Origin: Cylindrodendrum hubeiense
Taxonomy: Eukaryota; Ascomycota; Sordariomycetes; Hypocreales; Nectriaceae
DNA: 12,768 nucleotides
Direction of reading: 5' to 3'
Assembly: GCA_014621425.1 (NCBI GenBank)
Contig: JAANBB010000731.1
Location: forward strand, 1-12,768
A program made the translations under genes and the position numbers. Numbering within the stretch: the first letter of the stretch is position 1; the number at the start of each line of letters is the position of its first letter. Of this stretch, positions 1 to 7,086 are shown one piece after another. The notes under the pieces are model-generated. The model saw only the letters and a program-made list of their open reading frames with translations. It was not told the origin of the DNA and did no database searches.

Positions 1-608
1 CGTTTCTCTTCCATTTCAACAGGCCCCCGACGCCGCCCGACGCCCATCATCCCCCCCTCTCGCGTCAGACGCCCTTCGTTCTTCCATCACCACGAGGTCG
101 CTGTTCGCTTGATGAGCCTCGTCCATCGGTCCTGTTGACTATTTTTCGTTATTGAATTTCTTCTCCATTCGCATAAAGCTTTAATCCGGCTCGATCCCTC
201 GCTGTTTCGCGCGAAACACCCGGCTTCGATCCCCCACCATCGCCAACGCCTTGACGGTACTCTCCTCGACTACTCCCAGCATCATCCGCTCGACGCAGTG
301 GCTGGGTCTTGAATCGCATCGCGCAGCGATTCCATTATTCCGGGCTGGTCTCGAATTCTGGTCAACACGCACCATCTCTCAACTTGTCGGCTCCAGGCAG
401 CGCCTCGACCACTTCTCACAACATCGCTTGACGCATCGCGACCATCAACACGAGTTATCTCCTCGTTTTCATCAGAAGCAGTTCGACTTGCGATTCAATT
501 GAGTCGCCAAATTAGTTTGCCGGCAACTCCCCCGCCTCACAGGCTTCACCACGACTGGCCGTCACTGGTCACGTCACCTCCAGACACCACACATCACAGC
601 AGCCCAGC
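1..608 (+). promoter_or_regulatory. Upstream region and probable long 5' leader of ste12
   Basis: No convincing coding region is present here. The + strand is rich in C/T and repeated cgac/catc words, as is common in Eurotialean 5' leaders. Only one ATG (112) occurs before the ste12 start at 609, and the 494 bases from 115 to 608 contain none, which fits a transcribed leader. The transcription start cannot be placed from sequence alone. No TATA box or CCAAT box was recognised. Confidence 0.6.
112..138 (+). other. Possible 8-codon upstream ORF in the ste12 leader
   Basis: ATG at 112 is followed by seven more sense codons and TGA at 136-138 (peptide MSLVHRSC). It is the only ATG upstream of the ste12 start and lies about 470 nt before it. 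The bases before this ATG (cttg) are a weak start context, so ribosomes may scan past. It matters only if transcription starts upstream of 112, which is unknown. Confidence 0.3.
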
Positions 609-3033
609 ATGTATCCACAACACCCCGGGATGGCTCCCCAAAAACCAGAGACCTTCATGCTGAGCACCGAGGCTCAGCAGGCTCTCCCTCATGATGCCCA
701 GGTCGCCCTCCAGCAGGTTGATAACCGTAGGTCTCCTCGCATGTGAATTGCCTCAGCAACCAGACTGACATTTGTCCAGTCAAGTACTTCCTCATCTCCG
801 CTCCTGTCGACTGGCAGCCAGATCAGTACATCCGTCGATTCTTGCTGCCAACCGGCGAATACGTGTCTTGCGTTCTCTGGTAGGTCACCACGCGGAACCG
901 ACTGGACCGAGACGGCCATGGCTAACCCTGAACGTGTTTAGGAACAACCTCTTTCACATTTCCGGCACTGACATCGTTCGATGCTTGTCTTTCCGATTCC
1001 AGGCCTTTGGCCGTCCAGTCAAGAACTCCAAGAAGTTCGAGGAGGGTATTTTCTCCGACTTGCGAAACCTCAAGTCAGGAACGGATGCCTCTCTGGAAGA
1101 GCCCAAGAGCGCCTTCCTCGACTTCCTCTACAAGAACAACTGCATCCGAACGCAGAAGAAGCAAAAGGTCTTTTACTGGTACAGCGTGCCTCATGACCGT
1201 TTGTTCCTCGATGCGTTGGAGCGGGATCTGAAGCGCGAGAAGATGGGCCAGGAAGCCACTACCGTCGCTGTCAGCGAGCCTGCCCTTTCGTTCCAGTACG
1301 ACTCATCTCAGTCGCTCTACGAGCAGCTGACCAAGGCTCAACAAGCCAACTCGTCCTCCTTCAGCGCCCAGCAGCAGGCGTCCTATTCCCAGAGCCAGTC
1401 CACTTCCCCAGTCATGAGGGCGATGGACTCGATGCCCCCTCCCCCATCCATGATGCAACAGTCCATGCCCCCTTTAGCGGAGGGGATGGACGCAATGGTA
1501 CCATATGGAGCCATGCAGGTGGCCCCCCAGATGCAACAGCCCGTTCCTGTCAAGAGGGAGCCTGATTACACGCGCGTTCAGTACAACCACAACGGCGTTC
1601 CCATCACCCAGGGCCACCAGCGCCACACCTCCATGCCAGCCTATGGCCTCGAGTACTCTCCGGCACCTTCCTTCGTTTCTTCTCAGTATGAGGACTACAG
1701 CAATCGAGGCATCTCCTTCGAGCCCATCACGCCTCCGCAGCAGGCTCTTGGGATCTCTGCTGAGCCCGCCTACATCGCCAACGAAGAGACCGGTCTGTAC
1801 TCGGCCATTCCTGACCACTTGGCCAGCATGAACGGCTTGAACGGCGTGGTCCAACTGCCCCCTTCCAACCTGGCAGGACCCCAGTTCTCCCGCCCATATG
1901 GCACCAACAACGTCTACTCTGTGATCGAAGGATCGCCGACATATAAGCAGAGAAGACGGCGTTCATCCATCCCCCCATCTATGTCGGCAATTGCAACGAA
2001 CGCTCCCAACCCGGCCCAAACTCACAGGCCTTCTGAGCTCCGACGTTCCGTGTCCGCCTCTGTCGGTCCCCTGGCTGAGGGTGATGAGTCCGCAGACAAC
2101 TCACCCCCTGGCCTTTCTTACAGTGCTTCGGTGAACAGCCAGCACCATAAGGAAGTGATGGACATGTCTAGACACGGCACTCCCTTGTCCACTGTCGAGG
2201 GTAGCCCTGCCAACCACCCAATGGGTCTCCACCAACAGGATTTCCCTCAGCTTAACAGCGAGGACTATCACAGAGAGGGTTCCGTGAGCGATCGACGATC
2301 CGCGCCTGCACCTGGCAGTGGCGGCGGTGTTGTTCGTCGCGCTCGTTCAGCCACCGTCATGGAGGTTGGACCCTACCCTCAGAAGTCCCACTCCTGCCCC
2401 ATCCCAACTTGTGGTCGCCTCTTCAAGCGTCTCGAGCATCTCAAGCGGTAAGATAATCTTGTTTCCTTTACAAATGTCCACCTCCCACAGTGAATCTGAC
2501 CATCGACTTAGACACGTGAGAACCCATACACAGGAGAGACCCTACATCTGCCCCCATTGTAGCAAAGCATTCTCCCGATCAGACAACCTCGCACAGTATG
2601 CATCCCTCTTTCATTCCTGTCTCCATTCCCATCGATTGCCCCTTACCCCGTGCCCAACACGTTGGTCCTCTTCATCTCGAGCATAATCCAATCATGACAT
2701 CAAACAAATATGCTAATCAACTTTTGCAGACACAAGCGCACCCACGGTCGCGAAGACGGCGGTGAGGGACCGTTCAACCTCTCGGGTGAGGACGAGGAGG
2801 AGTTCTCTGGAGAGGACCAGCTTGGTTCTCTCGAGGAGGCTTCCCCCAACTCTGACCATGCCTATGTCCCCGGCTCCATGAACGCCGTTGCACATGGCTC
2901 CACACCCCCCTCGAGCGGAATGTCCATCCCCAACACCATGGCCCCCTCGCAATCCTTCAACAGCCTTCAAACTCTTAGCATGCCCATGACCATCAGCCAA
3001 CCGGCAGCTATCAACGCCAGTGGTATGATGTAA
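609..3033 (+). CDS. steA: STE12-family transcription factor (SteA-like), STE domain plus two C2H2 fingers
   Basis: Exons 609-726, 780-879, 942-2447, 2512-2595 and 2730-3033 give 703 aa, close to the roughly 690-700 aa of filamentous-fungal STE12 proteins. The four introns (53, 62, 64 and 134 bp) are GT-AG. The STE DNA-binding domain spans about residues 41-175, starting KYFLISAPVDW. A long Q/S/P-rich middle carries several S/T-P sites (possible MAPK targets) and a basic KQRRRRSS stretch that could be a nuclear localisation signal. Finger 1 has C558, C563, H576 and H580; finger 2 has C588, C591, H604 and H608. The tail is acidic (EDEEEFSGED). From family knowledge, STE12 proteins are nuclear targets of the Fus3/Kss1-type MAP kinase and control sexual development, hyphal fusion and, in pathogens, invasive structures. 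ATG 609 is chosen because it is the first in-frame ATG and opens a conserved-looking N-terminus. The gene converges on faf1. Confidence 0.95.
2512..2595 (+). other. steA: ste12 exon 4: symmetrical 84-bp exon encoding one zinc-finger period
   Basis: The exon is 84 nt (28 codons), and both flanking introns (2448-2511 and 2596-2729) interrupt a codon after its second base. Each interrupts the codon just before the first zinc-binding histidine of a finger (R575/H576 and Q603/H604). The exon therefore runs from the first His of finger 1 to the codon before the first His of finger 2. Including or skipping it keeps the frame. The downstream intron is the longest in the gene (134 bp) and has a good branch-like gctaatc at about 2712-2718. 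Confidence 0.85.
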
Positions 3034-3330
3034 CGGAATGACGGCACGTCTTTGCAATTTGCTTTTTTTTATCTGGGTTATGACTACAGAGGATTTATGG
3101 CTTCAATCTTTCAAGGAGAACTGTTTTGGGTGTTTTCAAGTCGTCCTGTCCAGGACCTTTCTTTTGTTTATTTTATGTCCTTTATCATTTTTCAGAGCGT
3201 TCGTGGGAGGCAAAACGGAGAGAACCCTGATAGATTCAGCTTGGATGGCTGGGCGGGATACAAGAGCCCGCTCTCGGCCTCTGAGCAAGAGGAGGATGAA
3301 GAGGAAGTTGGAACGTGTACAGGATGCATC

Positions 3331-3338
3331 TGTATATA
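3331..3338 (+). promoter_or_regulatory. PUF-type element (TGTATATA) in the probable ste12 3' UTR
   Basis: The octamer TGTATATA matches the general PUF-protein consensus UGUANAUA. It lies about 300 nt after the ste12 stop on the sense strand. Whether the transcript extends this far is not known. A match of this degeneracy arises by chance about once per 16 kb per strand, so it is only a candidate. Confidence 0.3.
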
Positions 3339-3458
3339 AGGCTGCCTTTTCCTTTTCACGGGAGGGATGATATCCCATATGATACTAGTGACGGGACAAG
3401 TGCGCTTGATCAGATGTGGCTAAATGCATCACAATTGGAGAGAACTAGAGTTGTTAAA

Positions 3459-3466
3459 TATCTACA
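3459..3466 (-). promoter_or_regulatory. PUF-type element (TGTAGATA on the minus strand) in the probable faf1 3' UTR
   Basis: Read on the minus strand this octamer is TGTAGATA, a match to UGUANAUA, about 110 nt downstream of the faf1 stop. It is close enough to the stop to lie in most plausible 3' UTRs. Function is inferred from the motif alone. Confidence 0.3.
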
Positions 3467-3575
3467 TGTTAGATGTGATTTGAACTGGACTCCATGCTCT
3501 ATCTGGTATATGTTGTAACGAATCAATGCGCTGCCATGGACATATTCCAATCTATAGTCTCAAACCAAGACTTCT

Positions 3576-4603
3576 TTACCTTCTTTTCCTGCCTTTCTTG
3601 CCTCCCCTACCTCCCCTCCCAAATGTGTCTCTCACACCTTCGATGCCCCTCACATCGCTTTCGCTTATCCGCAGCTCAGCTCCTCTGAGTCTTCCGACGC
3701 CTGGGCGATCAACAGCCATGTCTCCTCCTCGGTCTCTCCTCTTCGACATCTTCTTGCCAGTCTCCCGCTCGAGAATGACACCGTTTTCCTTGGCCTCCCT
3801 CCTGCGTTTGGTTTCGCGAGCGCCGGCAGCAGCCACAATGCCTTTGCGCATGTTCATGGGCATCTTTTCCTGCTTGTGGATGGAGACCTTGGAGCCGAGG
3901 GCCTGGACGCGTAGATCGGTCGCCTTTTGGCGGGTTCGACCGGCGGCAAAGGCCTTGGGCGCAACTGGGGTGCCCGCTCCGGTAAGCGCAGGGGCGAGAA
4001 GGTGAGACTCGGCGAGGAGGCGGCGGAGTTCGAGGTCTTGGGCGAGGAGGGTGGGAGCGTCTTCGGGGAGGGTGACGGTGGATGATGAGGTGGTAGTGGT
4101 GGTTTGTTGGGCGGTCTGGGAGGTTTGGTCGGGTGGACGGGAGGACTGGGGATGCGCTAGTTAGATGTGATCTTGGAGAGCGTCGAGGATGAAACTCACC
4201 ATGAAGGCCTTGTGCTCTCGTTTGGACATGAGAGTTGGTTTGGGTGGTGGCGCGACGGAGTGGTCTACCACTTCAATTGCTGGGGCTTTTGCATGAGGTT
4301 AGCGAAATGTTTTCAACCACATGACATTGAAGACAGACCATCTTCGTCCTCGTTGGACTCGTCTTCTGAAAGACCTCCCCAATCATCATCCTCATCCTCA
4401 TCCTCTTGGTCGCCTTCATCGTCGACCTCGCTACCTTCGTCTTCCTCATCATCCTCGTCGGCGAGCGCAGCTTTGGCGGCCTTGGCCTGACCAGCTGGGA
4501 GCGGCGAGAACTGCGCTTCAAAGTGCCGTCGGAAGATGGCGGCGGCGTCTTCCTGTGAAATAGAGGGCTCTTCGCGAGCCTTGCGCTTGCCGAGGACGGC
4601 CAT
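3576..4603 (-). CDS. faf1: rRNA-processing protein FAF1 homologue (40S subunit assembly)
   Basis: Minus-strand exons 4603-4339, 4285-4200 and 4145-3576 give 306 aa. The N-terminus MAVLGKRK is followed by SQEDAAAIFRRHFEAQF (about residues 16-32), an Asp/Glu-rich stretch (about 48-88) encoded by imperfect TCATCC-type repeats, a conserved-looking PTLMSKREHKAFM, and a Leu-rich ELRRLL patch near 156. A basic C-terminal part follows, with SKVSIHKQEKMPMNMRKG around 200-218 and a Lys/Arg-rich end (GRGGKKGRKRR). This pattern matches fungal FAF1-like (DUF4602) proteins, which in yeast act in the nucleolus in early 18S rRNA processing. Intron 1 (4338-4286) has the unusual donor GTCTGT with branch-like GCTAACC and acceptor AAAAG; intron 2 (4199-4146) has GTGAGT, CTAAC and CCCCAG. 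Phases fit throughout. The assignment rests on remembered family resemblance. swc5 lies upstream on the same strand, 400 bp away. Confidence 0.8.
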
Positions 4604-5003
4604 ATCGGATTGTAATTCGGGGGTAGTGTGCTGTCGGGCAACGGTGGTCGGGACGGGCGATTGTGCTGGATGGAAATTTTTGGCAATCGATAGCTCAGCC
4701 TTGTGGTGGGATGCGAGGCTGCCCCACTACGGACTATTGGTGACGACACAACCATGAACTAATCCTTTCTCTGCCGAACCTCTTTCTTTGCGATGCTATT
4801 TAAATGAAATGGTGCATTGATATGGTATAAATTCAATTAGTGAAACTTTGATCCGAGTCTATTCCGCCGACGCCGTACATCTACTATGCAAGTGACCGTA
4901 TCCTGTGACGTCCAAATCTCCTGCCCATATCATACAACTGAGTGTACAAGAAAACCAAACCCTGGTATCATATCCCAAAACGCCATTGGTAAGCCATATG
5001 CCT
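4604..5003. promoter_or_regulatory. Gap between faf1 start and swc5 end: faf1 promoter and swc5 3' region
   Basis: In this 400-bp gap between two minus-strand genes, the part next to 4603 should hold the faf1 leader and promoter, and the part next to 5003 the swc5 3' UTR. No ATG occurs on the minus strand between 4740 and the faf1 start. A stretch around 4796-4850 is AT-rich. I see no gene. Confidence 0.5.
4736..4740 (-). promoter_or_regulatory. CCAAT box upstream of faf1
   Basis: The plus-strand ATTGG is CCAAT on the coding strand of faf1, about 133 bp before its ATG. That is within the usual range for binding by the fungal CCAAT-binding (Hap) complex. A 5-bp motif is common by chance; position is the only support. 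Confidence 0.35.
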
Positions 5004-6027
5004 TTATACCCGACCGGCCATTCTTGCTCTCCTTGAGTCCTCGTCTCTCTTTGCTTCGCTCCTCGCCAAGAAATCCTCCCTTGCAGTGTAGGAATCCTTC
5101 GACTTGCCAGCCAACTCGAGCTCGTCCTTGATGCCCTCCTTGTCCACATAGCCGGCCCAATCCATACGACTCTTCTCCACCGTATTGAGCTTCGTCGCCT
5201 GTGCCTCCTTGCCAGCCTTGATTCGGGCTGCCATCCCGAGGTTGAGGTCTGCGCGTTGGGGAAGCGGATCGATCAACGGTTCAAAGGCGGAGCGGAATGC
5301 TTTTCGAGTAACACGCTTGGCGGCAGGCTCTTCGGTGGGTGCATCTGGTGCTTGCGATGCGAGGTATAACTTTGCTTCGGCGGAGTCACGGTGGACTAGC
5401 TTCTCCTCGGTGTGGACTCGGCCGGCGAAGTTGTATGTGCGCTTGATGCGGATCATTGCCGATGGGTCATCCGAAGTCGCAGGTTCGATAGATTTCTTGC
5501 CGCTGACGATTTCGCTGGAGCTCGCGGCCTCTGTGTCCTGCTTCCCGCTTCCGTCTTGCGCTTCGTCGGTCTTGGCTGCTGGTCCAGCGACCATCTGTGC
5601 CCAGAGGGCATCGACATCGATGGTGACCGGCTCGGTATTTGTGGCATATTTGCGCTCTTCTTTCCTGCTTGAGAGTCAATATATATTTCTTCGTGAGACA
5701 GAACAGAAGCGCTTACTCTGCTGCGCGCTGTCTCCGAGTCTTGATCAAGCCACCCTCGCCGCCTTCATCATCATCATCCACCCGCTTTGACTTCTTCTTC
5801 CGTCGCTTCTCTCCTTTCTTGATGATGGCTTCGTCGCCGGAGTTGTCGTAGCCAGCGTCGGCCGCCTCCGCATTGGCTACTGGCTTGCGCTTCTTGGTCG
5901 GTTTGTCGCCATCATCCTCGGATTCAGAGTGATCCGAGGCTTGATCCACAGCGGCATCTGGGGCGAAATCGGAATCTTCAGACGAGGCATATTGCTCCTC
6001 CTCATCAAGAAGGGGATCGGGTGGCAT
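5004..6027 (-). CDS. swc5: SWR1-complex subunit SWC5 homologue (BCNT/Cfdp1 family)
   Basis: Minus-strand exons 6027-5717 and 5664-5004 give 323 aa; the 52-bp intron has donor GTAAGC and acceptor AAGCAG. The N-terminus is acidic, with LLDEEEQYASSEDSDFAPD (about residues 6-24). This resembles the acidic-plus-aromatic (DEF/Y) motif by which yeast Swc5 contacts H2A-H2B. Lys-rich patches follow (KKRK, KKGEKRRKKKSKR), then VTIDVDALWAQM, IKRTYNFAGRV (about 177-187), and the diagnostic BCNT-C block, about 245-317. Within it, LNTVEKSRMDWAGYVDKEGI closely parallels the human CFDP1 sequence. Family knowledge: Swc5 is a nuclear subunit of SWR1, which exchanges H2A-H2B for H2A.Z-H2B and supports genome stability. 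The ATG at 6027 is the first in frame, and no minus-strand ATG occurs in the preceding 120 bp. The gene is divergent from wdr70. Confidence 0.93.
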
Positions 6028-7086
6028 TTTTGTTCGGGATGGTGGGGTGGAAAGGTTGAACGAGAGATCCAGGTTCGCGTAAAGCGCGACGAGAAGTTCC
6101 CGGTGAACGATAGTCTCGGTGAGTGACCAATCAGCTCACCGAACTTTAACTAATCGCCTCGGTCTTGTCACCCGTGAAGATTTCGAAACCGCTCTCTCAC
6201 AAGCAAAAATGATGCGTATCACGCACAACCGGTGTCATATTTCTGTTCATTAATTTAAATTTCACACTTGAGTGTTTGGATTAATTAATACGCTTCCTTG
6301 ACATGCCTCTGCCTAAGCAACTTAGTTGGAATGGACACTTTTAACTTCGTAATCAACGGCCAATTATACTGCCAAACAGGAGCATACAGCGTTAGGAATG
6401 GATGTAGCGTGCTCATGAGGGTTAAAAGTGCGAGCAAAGACAAATGAACTGGAGCTGCGGAGACCGACGGGTTGATATTTTGGGTGGCCCGAGTATTCTT
6501 AGTCGTGGAGACAGGGAGACCCGGAAAAGCCATGAACTGCAACCCCTACGTAGAACATGCGGTGTGATTTAATGCAATGCAGGATGGGTCCTATCTGTGA
6601 CATGACGTGCGGCGGGTCATGGGATGGCCAGCCTCTTCACGGTAGTTCCGATGAGCCATCCCAACATGGAGTCAATTGGTGACCGTCTTGGGTTGACAAA
6701 TGGACGAGGAACGCCCTGTTTCATCGGAAGTATGATGCCTAGGAGAAACAGAGGAAGACGGAGGCTGGGAAGCCAGGTTAGGCAGCCTAATATCTGTCAA
6801 CTGCGAGCAGCAGAGACACAGCCAGAGCGGTCTAGGCAGTGGTGGCGTGGGATTGTCAATCTGCCGTTGATGGGATGACATCCAGTCCCCCGCAAACAGG
6901 GCCTAAAATAATCGGGGCGGTGGGCAAAGGCTTCCCAGTCCAGAGCCCAACCAGCGCCAACCTGGACAAGAAGACCGCCCTCCCACCCACTTGAAGATTA
7001 AATCTCGCCCTACTTGGCCCCCCCACGCACCTCTTCGTTCCTTCACCTACATACACTCTAGGCGCTCGCCCTGACGCTTGTTTGCC
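6028..7086. promoter_or_regulatory. Divergent intergenic region between swc5 and wdr70
   Basis: This 1,059-bp region separates two divergent starts and should contain both promoters. The swc5-proximal end carries a CCAAT box inside an inverted repeat (listed separately). A locally AT-rich patch with self-complementary words (6252-6261 aatttaaatt, 6290-6297 ttaattaa) lies near 6240-6300. The wdr70-proximal end (6960-7086) becomes C/T-rich, as expected for a leader. The only open frame of any length (minus strand, ATG at 6533, 82 codons) has no recognisable features. I see no tRNA or other RNA gene. Confidence 0.55.
6116..6142. promoter_or_regulatory. CCAAT box framed by an 8-bp perfect inverted repeat, upstream of swc5
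   Basis: TCGGTGAG (6116-6123) and its exact reverse complement CTCACCGA (6135-6142) flank an 11-bp centre that contains CCAAT at 6127-6131. The element lies about 90-115 bp upstream of the swc5 ATG. CCAAT at this distance is typical of Hap-complex sites; the flanking arms could be a second, symmetrical protein site or coincidence. Confidence 0.4.

Larger units (their letters stand above)
3034..3575. other. Convergent intergenic region: 3' ends of ste12 and faf1
   Basis: These 542 bp separate two facing stop codons and should hold both 3' untranslated regions. T-rich tracts (for example 3062-3069 and 3161-3195) fit an RNA 3' region of ste12. Short open frames occur but start in arbitrary places and resemble no protein I know. 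Two UGUANAUA elements, one per strand, are listed separately. Confidence 0.6.

Noticed and set aside
4273..4755. 160-codon minus-strand frame overlapping the start of faf1 in another phase
   Set aside because: It is low-complexity and Arg/Ser/Pro-rich, overlaps the acidic faf1 exon out of frame and runs through the faf1 intron; there is no family resemblance.
5185..5790. 201-codon open frame on the plus strand opposite swc5
   Set aside because: It runs antisense to the BCNT-C coding exon and across the swc5 intron; the swc5 protein reading is clearly the real one.
6285..6533. 82-codon minus-strand frame with a somewhat hydrophobic middle, between swc5 and wdr70
   Set aside because: It is short, lies in a promoter region, has no recognisable homologue and no supporting signals; frames of this length are expected by chance.
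4736..6683. The 9-mer ATTGGTGAC occurs at 4736 and again at 6675
   Set aside because: Many 9-mers repeat by chance in 12.8 kb, and the second copy is over 400 bp from wdr70; only the faf1-proximal CCAAT is kept as a weak feature.
6717..6723. TGTTTCA (reverse TGAAACA), a canonical Ste12 pheromone-response element, upstream of wdr70
   Set aside because: A given 7-mer is expected about 1.5 times on two strands of this window; it is single and far from the start, so there is no basis for Ste12 control.
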